Assembly: GCA_024400835.1 (NCBI GenBank)
Contig: JAKSMC010000009.1
Coordinates: 26,958-90,957 of the forward strand
DNA: 64,000 nt
Source: Bacteroidales bacterium
GTDB lineage: Bacteria; Bacteroidota; Bacteroidia; Bacteroidales; WCHB1-69
Direction: 5' to 3'
This document shows, in pieces, positions 1 through 7,127 of this stretch. Every line of letters begins with the position of its first letter. The stretch's first letter is position 1. Position numbers and translations under genes: made by a program. The notes beneath the pieces were generated by a model. That model was not told where the DNA came from and did no database searches. It saw only the letters and a list, made by a program, of their open reading frames with translations.

Positions 1-1311
1 TTCTTCAATCCCGGGTTCTCCCTCATCCGTTTCAAGCGTTTCAACGGCAAGAACCACTTCAGTTTCTTTTCCGGAAGGCCGCCCAAAGAGTGGGAAGACC
101 ATCCTGAGAGTACAGAATGGGGCCTGGGCTGGCTGCCCCTCGGCGGCTATTGCGCCATCAACGGCATGGTGGACGAGACCACCAAGGCCAGCGACCTCGA
201 TGACGAGATTCACGACTGGGAGTTCCGCGCCAAACCGGCATGGCAGCGCTTCTTCATCATCATCGGCGGTGTGTTGGTGAACTTCCTCTCCGCCATCATC
301 ATCTATATCGCGCTCTGCTTCAATTACGGCCGCGAATACATCCCCTTGGAAAATGCCAAATACGGTCTGGAATTTTCCGAAGAGATGCAACACGCAGGTT
401 TCCAGAACGGCGACAAGATACTCCTCGTCAACGACTACAAGCCGCAGACATTGAGCGACTTCGCCAACGACATCCTCTTGGAGGACGTCAAGACCGTCAC
501 CGTGCTGCGCAATGACACCCAGAAAGTCATCCGCATTCCGAAGACCCTGCCGCGCAAAATCGTGGGTGCCGGCACCAACACGGCATTCTGCAACTACCGC
601 ATCCCGTTCGTAGTGGACAGCGTGCTGCCGGGCAATCCCGCAGCCAAGGCCGGCCTGCAACGTGGCGACAGCCTCGTGGGCGTTCGCTTCACCCTCGCAC
701 AGGCCACCGACTCCACCGAAGCTCAGGTTAAAGACAGCAGCGTGTTCTGCTTCTTCGACTTCAAGCGCATCTTCTCCGACAACAAGAACAAACCCGTCGA
801 AATCGCCTACTACCGCGACGACAGCCTCTGCCACAGCACCGTCAATCTCGACTCCCTCGGCAATATGGGTGTCTCCTACAAACTGCCCTACGAGTTCTTC
901 GGCAGCGTGACCGAAGAGTACGGATTCTTCCAATCCATCCCCAAAGGCATCTCTATGGGCTTCCAAACCCTCGGCGACTACGTGAAACAGTTCAAAATAG
1001 TCTTCACCAAAGAAGGTTCCACCCAGCTGGGCAGTTTCCTGACTATCGGCAGCATCTTCCCGAAGGTATGGGATTGGGAACGTTTTTGGAATATGACCGC
1101 ACTGCTCGGCATCATCCTCGCCTTCATGAACATAATCCCCATCCCGGCATTGGACGGCGGATACATCCTCTTCATCCTGGTTGAAATGGTCACCGGCAGA
1201 AAGCCCAGCGACAAATTCCTCGGCATTGCCAACACCATCGGTTTCATCCTGCTTATCCTCCTTATGGTTTACGCACTCGGATTGGATTTTCACCGGTTTA
1301 TCTTTAAGTAA
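1..1311 (+). CDS. rseP: RIP metalloprotease RseP (site-2 protease), 5' end outside window
   Basis: The reading frame is open from base 1, so about 436 residues of a longer gene are visible; the N-terminal HExxH zinc motif must lie upstream. What is seen: the loop motif GWLPLGGYC typical of RseP, a transmembrane segment (near 255-310), a PDZ-like domain ending around 860, and the second zinc-site motif NIIPIPALDGG near 1130 (family consensus NxxPxPxLDGG) between hydrophobic helices. RseP-type proteases cut transmembrane anti-sigma factors or leftover signal peptides inside the inner membrane. The stop codon overlaps the start of the next gene (TAATG), so they are probably translated together. 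The family assignment is secure; its substrate here is unknown. Confidence 0.93.
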   Translation, partial: FFNPGFSLIRFKRFNGKNHFSFFSGRPPKEWEDHPESTEWGLGWLPLGGYCAINGMVDETTKASDLDDEIHDWEFRAKPAWQRFFIIIGGVLVNFLSAIIIYIALCFNYGREYIPLENAKYGLEFSEEMQHAGFQNGDKILLVNDYKPQTLSDFANDILLEDVKTVTVLRNDTQKVIRIPKTLPRKIVGAGTNTAFCNYRIPFVVDSVLPGNPAAKAGLQRGDSLVGVRFTLAQATDSTEAQVKDSSVFCFFDFKRIFSDNKNKPVEIAYYRDDSLCHSTVNLDSLGNMGVSYKLPYEFFGSVTEEYGFFQSIPKGISMGFQTLGDYVKQFKIVFTKEGSTQLGSFLTIGSIFPKVWDWERFWNMTALLGIILAFMNIIPIPALDGGYILFILVEMVTGRKPSDKFLGIANTIGFILLILLMVYALGLDFHRFIFK

Positions 1312-2732
1312 TGCTGTTCAACTCGATTGAATTTCTGATTTTCTTCCCGATAGTAACCATTCTGTTCTATCTCCTACCCCACAAGCACAGATGGATACTA
1401 TTGCTTGGGGCGAGCTGCTTCTTCTATATGTGGTTCATTCCCAAATACATCTTCATCCTACTCGTAACCATTGCCATAGACTACACCGCCGGCATCCTTA
1501 TCGAGCGCTGGCAGAGCAACGCCCGACAGCAGAAACTATGCCTGATTGCCAGCATCATATCTACCTGCTTGGTGTTGTTCGTCTTCAAATATCTGAATTT
1601 CTGCAGCGCCAACCTGGTAGCCCTCGCACAGCATTTCGGCTGGCAGCATCCCGCCAAGGCACTTAGCATCATTCTGCCCATCGGACTATCCTTCCACACG
1701 TTCCAGAGCCTCAGCTACGTCATCGAAGTTTACAAAGGCAACCAGAAAGCCGAGCACCATTTCGGCTACTACTCCCTCTACGTGATGTTCTATCCGCAAC
1801 TGGTCACCGGCCCCATCGAGCGCCCGCAGAATCTGTTGCGCCAATTGCACGAGGAGAAAGCCCTCAACTACGACAACATCGCCAACGGCCTGCGACTCAT
1901 CCTATTCGGGCTCTTCCTGAAGATGGTCGTGGCCGACAACTTAGGTTCCTACGTCGACCGCGTTTACGCCGCTCCTGAGACGTTCAGTTCGTTAGACATC
2001 CTCCTGAGCATGGTCTTCTATGCCGTGCAAATCTACTGTGACTTTTTCGGATATTCCTCCATTGCCTTAGGCTGCGCCCTCGCCATGGGCTTCACCCTGA
2101 TCGACAACTTCAGAAGTCCGTATATGGCCGAGAGCATCCAGGAGTTCTGGCGTCGTTGGCACATCTCTCTGTCCACCTGGTTCCGCGACTACCTATACAT
2201 TCCCCTCGGCGGAAACCGTGTGTCTATACCCCGCTGGGTACTCAACACCCTGATTGTGTTCACCGTCTGCGGCATCTGGCACGGTGCCAACTGGACCTTC
2301 GTAGTCTGGGGCTTCGCACACGGCCTGTTGCTCGTGCTGGAGCGTCCGCTGCGCAACGTACACCTGTTCGACCGGGTGCAGAGCCCCACGGGCCGCACTT
2401 TCATCCGCGCTTTGAACATCGTCAAGACGTTCATCATCGTCACCCTGCTGTGGAGCATCTTCCGCGCACCTTCATTCGCACAACTCAGCGACCTCTTCAC
2501 GGCGCTCTTCCATAACGGTCTGATGCCGCACACCCTGCACATCAACTTAGCCACCGGCATTGCGCTGGCATCCTTCCTCGCACTCGACATCCTCATTCGC
2601 AACAGCCGCTTCGACCAATGGTGCGGCCAACAGAAAACGCCGCTGCGCTGGACTCTCTACGCCTTTATGATTTTCGCCATCATCGTCCTCTCCTCTGTTG
2701 AACAATACCCGTTTATCTATTTCCAATTCTGA
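1311..2732 (+). CDS. MBOAT family membrane-bound O-acyltransferase (AlgI-like)
   Basis: A 473-residue polytopic membrane protein. It carries the MBOAT signatures: SLSTWFRDYLYIPLGGNR near residue 285 and GIWHGANWTFVVWGFAHG with the expected catalytic histidine near residue 324. AlgI/DltB-type enzymes pass acetyl groups across the inner membrane to a periplasmic SGNH-type partner that acylates a surface polysaccharide. The next gene, overlapping by one base (TGATG), looks like such a partner, so the two probably work together. The start overlaps the rseP stop. The modified glycan cannot be read from sequence. Confidence 0.93.
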   Translation: MLFNSIEFLIFFPIVTILFYLLPHKHRWILLLGASCFFYMWFIPKYIFILLVTIAIDYTAGILIERWQSNARQQKLCLIASIISTCLVLFVFKYLNFCSANLVALAQHFGWQHPAKALSIILPIGLSFHTFQSLSYVIEVYKGNQKAEHHFGYYSLYVMFYPQLVTGPIERPQNLLRQLHEEKALNYDNIANGLRLILFGLFLKMVVADNLGSYVDRVYAAPETFSSLDILLSMVFYAVQIYCDFFGYSSIALGCALAMGFTLIDNFRSPYMAESIQEFWRRWHISLSTWFRDYLYIPLGGNRVSIPRWVLNTLIVFTVCGIWHGANWTFVVWGFAHGLLLVLERPLRNVHLFDRVQSPTGRTFIRALNIVKTFIIVTLLWSIFRAPSFAQLSDLFTALFHNGLMPHTLHINLATGIALASFLALDILIRNSRFDQWCGQQKTPLRWTLYAFMIFAIIVLSSVEQYPFIYFQF

Positions 2733-3808
2733 TGTCACAAGAAACCCGCGATATTATCCTTCGTTTAGGCCGTAAGTTCTTATGGCTCATTCTGATATTG
2801 GTCGGATTGAATATCCTGTACCGGATTTGCTGGTACGGCAGGGACCTCAAGGAGAACTGCTCGCTGATACAACTTTCCCGGAAACCTGTCCATGAGCATG
2901 CCGACATCATCTATTTGGCAGAATCTTCCAACCACAGCTACGACGTGCACGACACCGACACGAGCCACATCAGCCAGATGTTGGGCAGGCATTTCCCCAA
3001 CCACCGCATCAGCAGCCTTACCAAAGACGCCTGCCACGCCGGCATCTACTACGACGTACTTAGGAACATTCCTAAAAAGAACGACATCCAGACGGTCATC
3101 GTCACCGTCAACCTGCGCTCCTTCAGCAGCGAATGGATATACTCCGATTTGGAAGTGCCCCTGCAGAAAGAGCAGGTCTTCATGAAAAAGGCGCCTGCCC
3201 TGTTCAAACGCATGCTCATTGCTTTCAAGGCTTACAATCATTGGACGGAAAACGAGCGCGAAGAAATCGTACGCGACGGCATCAAAAGACAGAAACTGGA
3301 TTTCCCCTACTATTTTCCATACAAAAACGCGGCAGCCTGGGACAAGGCCATCGGCAGTCAGGACCATCTCTACAACGGCCAGCAGGTCTCTATGGACACC
3401 ATCGTGCTCACCTGCCACTATATCAAGTCTTTTGCCTATCAAATGAGCGAGGACAATCCGCGCGTCAAGGACTTTGACAAGATTGTGAAGTTGTGCAAGC
3501 GCCGCGGCTGGAGGCTGGTGCTGCACATCCTGCCTGACAACATCGACCAAATCCAAGCCTTAGCAGGCCCCGACCTCGTGTTCCTCATGAAGCAGAATGC
3601 CAACTATATTGTTAAGCGGTACGGACCGCAAGGCGTGACCGTCGTCAACAACCAAAATATCGTCAGAGACCGTTCCTTCCGCGACCGCGACTTCCCGACC
3701 GAGCACTACAACCAGGTGGGACGACAGGCCATTGCCGACGCCATCGCCGAACAACTCGAAGAACTCGACAAAGCCCCCTCTGGAAAAAACAATCATCGAA
3801 ATAATTAA
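2732..3808 (+). CDS. SGNH-like O-acyltransferase partner protein, N-terminally anchored
   Basis: 358 residues with one N-terminal hydrophobic helix (about residues 16-31), then a soluble domain that should face the periplasm. Two segments resemble SGNH/DltD-AlgX active-site blocks: YLAESSNHS (serines near 65-66, block I) and PTEHYNQVGRQAIADAI (acid-x-His pattern near residue 325, block V). Position directly behind an MBOAT gene with a one-base overlap fits the known pairing of an acyl carrier and a periplasmic acyl transferase. This is inference from weak motifs and context; the middle of the protein matches nothing I recognise. Confidence 0.65.
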   Translation: MSQETRDIILRLGRKFLWLILILVGLNILYRICWYGRDLKENCSLIQLSRKPVHEHADIIYLAESSNHSYDVHDTDTSHISQMLGRHFPNHRISSLTKDACHAGIYYDVLRNIPKKNDIQTVIVTVNLRSFSSEWIYSDLEVPLQKEQVFMKKAPALFKRMLIAFKAYNHWTENEREEIVRDGIKRQKLDFPYYFPYKNAAAWDKAIGSQDHLYNGQQVSMDTIVLTCHYIKSFAYQMSEDNPRVKDFDKIVKLCKRRGWRLVLHILPDNIDQIQALAGPDLVFLMKQNANYIVKRYGPQGVTVVNNQNIVRDRSFRDRDFPTEHYNQVGRQAIADAIAEQLEELDKAPSGKNNHRNN

Positions 3809-3817
3809 TTAAAAACT

Positions 3818-4738
3818 ATGGATAAAGAGACCTTAAAACAGCAAATCAACCAACTCAGAACTGAGAAAAAAGCCATCATTCTGGCCCATTACTACACCTT
3901 GCCAGAAGTACAGGAAATCGCAGACTTCGTAGGTGACAGTCTGGCCTTGGCCCGCAAGGCTGCCGAGACAGATGCCGACATCATCCTGTTTGCCGGCGTC
4001 CACTTCATGGCCGAGACCGCCAAGATTCTCAATCCCACGAAGAAAGTCTTGGTCCCCGACATGTCTGCAGGCTGTGTATTGGCCGACTGCTGCCAGGCTG
4101 AGAAGTTAGCAGCCTTCAAAGCTGAGCACCCCGACTACAAAGTGCTGTCGTATGTAAACTGTTCTGCCGCTGTAAAGGCGCTCTCCGACCTCATCGTCAC
4201 TTCCGGCAATGCGCTGAAGTTAGTGAACATGCTGCCTGCCGACGAGAAGATCATTTTCGCCCCCGACCGTAACCTCGGAGACTACATCAACCGCATGACG
4301 GGCCGTGAAATGCTCCTCTGGGACGGGGCTTGCAGCATCCACGACCACTACGAGTTGAAAGCCTTGAAAGCCTTGAAAGAAGCCCATCCGGACGTGCCCG
4401 CCGTCGCTCATCCCGAGTGCCGCCGCGAGTTGCTCGAGCAAGCCGACTTCGTGGGCTCCACCGCCGCTATGCTCAAGTTCATCAGCGATAGCGACATACA
4501 GGAATTCATCGTCGTCACCGAAAGCGGTATCCTCTACGAACTTGAGAAACGGAACCCCGGCAAGACATTCTACACCCTCTACAACGCCGCCATTGAGCAC
4601 GACTGCGTCAATATGAAGAAAAACAATCTGGTAAACATCTACCAAGCACTCCTCAACGAAGCGCCCGAATTGCAGATGGACGAAGAGCTGCGACAGAAAG
4701 CGTTAGTGCCAATCCAGCGAATGTTAGAGTTAAGTTAA
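3818..4738 (+). CDS. nadA: Quinolinate synthase NadA
   Basis: 306 residues, normal for NadA. It condenses iminoaspartate with dihydroxyacetone phosphate to quinolinate in NAD synthesis, using a 4Fe-4S cluster. Seen: the N-terminal AHYYTLPEVQ motif, the second repeat VPDMSAGCVLADCC, DGACSIHDHYE, AHPECRREL, and the C-terminal EHDCVNMKKNNL; the cysteines in the GCVLADC, GACSI and DCVNM segments are the likely cluster ligands. The start is 9 bases past the previous stop, so it may be read from the same transcript. nadB and nadC are not in the window. Confidence 0.95.
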   Translation: MDKETLKQQINQLRTEKKAIILAHYYTLPEVQEIADFVGDSLALARKAAETDADIILFAGVHFMAETAKILNPTKKVLVPDMSAGCVLADCCQAEKLAAFKAEHPDYKVLSYVNCSAAVKALSDLIVTSGNALKLVNMLPADEKIIFAPDRNLGDYINRMTGREMLLWDGACSIHDHYELKALKALKEAHPDVPAVAHPECRRELLEQADFVGSTAAMLKFISDSDIQEFIVVTESGILYELEKRNPGKTFYTLYNAAIEHDCVNMKKNNLVNIYQALLNEAPELQMDEELRQKALVPIQRMLELS

Positions 4739-4911
4739 GATACGAACTGTAAGAACAGTCAGACTTTGCATGATAGATGTCATCCTCTGTTCCGGCCATC
4801 TCAAAGTCGGATGAAAATCATTTCAAAAAATTTCTGAAGACTATCTTGGTCGCTGCGCTCAAAATCCAGTGAAAATCGTTCTAAAAATCACAGAATAATC
4901 TAAGCAAAAGG

Positions 4912-5024
4912 CTATTTTCTTGTGGATTTTCTTTTTGATTTTGAGGAGTCCAAAGGACGACGACCCTAAAAAAGCCGGTTCGTCCCGGCTATTTTTTGGA
5001 AGATTTTATTTAGATTTTATAACC
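4912..5024 (+). repeat. Left inverted-repeat copy flanking the GxxExxY gene
   Basis: The core (about 4937-4992) reads TTTTGAGGAGTCC, AGGACGACGAC, then a GC stem and CTATTTTT. The reverse complement of 5899-6011 gives the same order of words with a few substitutions and a short indel. Flanking GGATTTTC and GATTTT words also match, which extends the similarity to roughly 110 bp. Alignment was by eye. Confidence 0.7.
4968..4997 (+). terminator. Rho-independent-type terminator
   Basis: Stem AGCCGG/CCGGCT with a 6-base loop, preceded by an A run and followed by ATTTTTT. It could end the rseP-nadA transcript on the + strand and, because of the A run, the GxxExxY transcript on the - strand. Confidence 0.7.
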
Positions 5025-5094
5025 TTCTTATCAGGTCATTTGTTTTGCAATATTCGATTATTTGCGTAGCTAATCACGAGAGCATCAATATCTT

Positions 5095-5523
5095 TTATAC
5101 GCGGAAACATTTGCCTGTATTTTCATCCAGTTCCCAATTTTCACTATAAACCCCACTTTGTCCAAAATTAATTAACATTCCAAATCTTATATTCGTTAAT
5201 TTCAAATACGACCACAACTGCTTTCGTTGCTGTTCTCCCACATAGTTAATAGCCTTAAGTTCCAATATTATCGAACCTAAGTCTCGATCCTTTACAACAA
5301 GATCCATCTTTCTTTTTACAGGAGATGGTCTGCCTTTGTAATAAATCGGGAATTCTTCTTGACGATATATAGTAAAACCGATCTGTTCTAATTCACAATA
5401 CAATCCTGCCTCATAAACCAATTCGTCCATTCCCGAATGCCAATAATTGTATGCATTAAAAGCGCAACCTACAATTTTGGCAAACATTTGATGCACTTGA
5501 TCTCTATATTCTGCTTGAATCAT
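5095..5523 (-). CDS. GxxExxY family protein (PD-(D/E)XK nuclease-like)
   Basis: About 142 residues. The protein follows the GxxExxY family pattern: an N-terminal region with GMDELVYEAGL (the G-x-x-E-x-x-Y signature), then EFPIYYKGR, MDLVVKDRDLGSIILELKA and a C-terminal INFGQSGV-type segment. The D...ExK spacing (MDLVV...ILELKA) resembles a PD-(D/E)XK nuclease core; the biological role of the family is not established. I use the ATG at 5523; a GTG at 5550 in the same frame is possible. A promoter lies at 5570-5577. The gene stands alone between two inverted hairpin repeats, suggesting a small movable unit. Confidence 0.85.
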   Translation of the reverse strand: MIQAEYRDQVHQMFAKIVGCAFNAYNYWHSGMDELVYEAGLYCELEQIGFTIYRQEEFPIYYKGRPSPVKRKMDLVVKDRDLGSIILELKAINYVGEQQRKQLWSYLKLTNIRFGMLINFGQSGVYSENWELDENTGKCFRV

Positions 5524-5569
5524 TTGTTTATCTTTAAAATTATTTTTCACTCACAACAAATCCAATCCG

Positions 5570-5577
5570 CAAAAATA
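5570..5577 (-). promoter_or_regulatory. -7 promoter element TATTTTTG for the GxxExxY gene
   Basis: Matches the Bacteroidota TAnnTTTG element. It lies 46 bases upstream of the chosen ATG, with TTGACA a little further upstream. Confidence 0.75.
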
Positions 5578-5898
5578 CATTTTATTGTCAATAACATGTA
5601 TAATTTTATTTAACAAACAAAAAAATCACACAATCAATTCAAGCACAACTAAAAACATATAGGCAAACTGCGAGCAGAAATAAAGGCATAATATTCTCTA
5701 TGTCAAAATGCCACATAATATCTACCAACGTTTTAAAACAATTGATTTCGATATGTTTCGTATGACACTAAGTGTGGGCTTGTATAAAGAGCGTCTGACC
5801 GAGCGCAGCAACCTTGTTTTTTCCTGACATTTTCAAGCAGATTCTTTTTTTATTTTAAAAGTAAAGAAAAATTTCTGCACAATGCATCACCTATACAA

Positions 5899-6011
5899 GT
5901 TTCAAAATCCCAATGAAAATCCCATCAAAAATAGCCAGGGAAAACTGGCTTAAGAAGGAGTCGTCGTCCTGCGGACTCCTCAAAATCATATTGAAAATCC
6001 AATAAAAAATC
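5899..6011 (-). repeat. Right inverted-repeat copy flanking the GxxExxY gene
   Basis: Inverted counterpart of 4912-5024. It contains its own hairpin AGGAGTC...GACTCCT near 5956-5980 and a second stem AGCCAG/CTGGCT near 5933-5950. The two copies bound about 1.1 kb holding only the GxxExxY gene. Confidence 0.7.
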
Positions 6012-6144
6012 TAATGAAAATATTGCAGACTTCTCTATTGCCCCAATATTGTCCTAAGAATTGTTAAACAATCAATTTTTTAGGTCGGTAAGTATGTAGT
6101 TTCCTTATATTGCCCTCGCGACCATTAAAACTCATAGCCGATGA

Positions 6145-6540
6145 TCAGGAATCTTCATCCTCAGCGAACTGCTGTTTGATGTATTCGAGTTGGCGACGGT
6201 CGCGCTTGGTCGGACGTCCGAGTCCGTGCGGACGATACTCGTACGTATGCAGGGTCTTCATGCGGTCGTACTCCTCTTGAGGGGTCAGGTCCTCCATATA
6301 CTGCGGAACCAACGGTGCTCCCACTCTGCTCTTGGGGGCACCTACAACCTTCACCGTCTTGTTCAACGAGCCGATGTGAACCTCGTAAACCTCCTCCGTG
6401 CAGACCGCGCGTGAGGGCTTCACGTTTGTGCCGTTCAACTTCACCTTGCCCGCATTGCAGGCATCTGTGGCCATCGAACGCGTCTTGAACAAGCGCACCG
6501 ACCACAACCATTTATCTACCCTGATATCTAATTTTTCCAA
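6145..6540 (-). CDS. hslR: RNA-binding S4 domain protein (Hsp15-like)
   Basis: 131 residues. The N-terminal S4 fold is clear: IRVDKWLWSVRLFKTRS followed by ATDACNAGKVKLNG, VKPSRAV and a charged tail GRPTKRDRR. Hsp15-family proteins bind 50S subunits carrying stalled nascent chains and help recycle them. The tail is rich in basic residues, as in the family. The gene is followed, on the same strand, by nothing recognisable for 600 bases. Just upstream (6538-6573) sits a heptamer-repeat tract with units AACCTTA/AACTTTA. Confidence 0.88.
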   Translation of the reverse strand: MEKLDIRVDKWLWSVRLFKTRSMATDACNAGKVKLNGTNVKPSRAVCTEEVYEVHIGSLNKTVKVVGAPKSRVGAPLVPQYMEDLTPQEEYDRMKTLHTYEYRPHGLGRPTKRDRRQLEYIKQQFAEDEDS

Positions 6541-6573
6541 AACCTTAAACTTTAAACCTTAAACTTTAAACCA
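6538..6573. repeat. Period-7 tract (AACCTTA/AACTTTA)
   Basis: Two alternating 7-base units repeat about five times between the S4 and DUF2147 genes. It is one of at least a dozen period-7 intergenic tracts in the window. Confidence 0.8.
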
Positions 6574-6583
6574 TAGGTTCTTC

Positions 6584-7045
6584 CTACAGCTTTTTCCACT
6601 TCATCGTGCGTCCAAGCGCGGGCACGCCGATATAGCCGCGCACGCGGAGTTCGGTAGCCGACTCGAACCACATTTTGCTCTTGTAGGTCTTGCCGTGTAC
6701 AGGGTCGTAGATTTCGCCATCCACCCACTTGTTCTCCTTCGCATCGTACTTGAAATGATACAGCATCTGGATTTTGTCGGCGGGCGTCTTGCGTTTCGAC
6801 GCATCCGGGTTCTTGATATCCGTCTTGGGCGTGCCGTCCTTGAAATTCGGATACTTCATCCATATTATCTTGCCTTCATACGTGCCGTTGGACGTTTTGG
6901 TGATTTTGATTTTGACGGCCTCGTCCGACTGGTCATCGGCGACATAATAGGTTCCCAAAATCTTATCTGCAGCCGACTGGGCAACCAATGAAAGTGCCGG
7001 AACGGAAAGCAGGATGAGCAGTAAAAAACTACGTACAAGTTTCAT
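6584..7045 (-). CDS. DUF2147 family secreted protein
   Basis: About 153 residues with a signal peptide (MKLVRSFLLLILL...LVAQS). The mature part fits DUF2147: ILGTYYVADDQSDEAVKI, NGTYEGKIIWMK, a Lys-rich middle, DGEIYDPVHGKTYKSKM and LRVRGYIGVPALGRTMKW. The family forms a small beta-barrel of unknown function in Bacteroidota and Proteobacteria. I start at the ATG at 7045; the frame extends upstream only to a TTG at 7060. It probably stands alone, with the DUF349 gene's terminator directly upstream. Confidence 0.88.
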   Translation of the reverse strand: MKLVRSFLLLILLSVPALSLVAQSAADKILGTYYVADDQSDEAVKIKITKTSNGTYEGKIIWMKYPNFKDGTPKTDIKNPDASKRKTPADKIQMLYHFKYDAKENKWVDGEIYDPVHGKTYKSKMWFESATELRVRGYIGVPALGRTMKWKKL

Positions 7046-7063
7046 AATTCTTTTTTTCAATTA

Positions 7064-7113
7064 TAAAAAGAAAGCCAATGGTTCGGGCACAGTGCCGTTG
7101 GCCATTGGCTTTC
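7064..7113 (-). terminator. Terminator after the DUF349 gene
   Basis: A perfect 12-bp stem (GAAAGCCAATGG with CCATTGGCTTTC, 7070-7081 and 7102-7113) followed on the - strand by TTTTTATAA. It lies 15 bases past the DUF349 gene stop. Confidence 0.8.
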
Positions 7114-7127
7114 AGATAATGGATATA

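Larger units (their letters stand above)
4739..5094. other. Intergenic region between nadA and the GxxExxY gene
   Basis: No open frame here looks coding. It is AT-rich with many GATTTT/AAAATC runs and holds the left copy of a hairpin repeat (4912-5024) including a terminator-like stem at 4968-4997. The repeat returns in inverted orientation at 5899-6011. Confidence 0.6.
5524..6144. other. Intergenic region upstream of the GxxExxY gene
   Basis: About 620 bases without a supported gene. It contains the GxxExxY promoter near 5570, then AT-rich sequence, and the right copy of the inverted hairpin repeat (5899-6011). I see nothing further that I can name. Confidence 0.5.
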
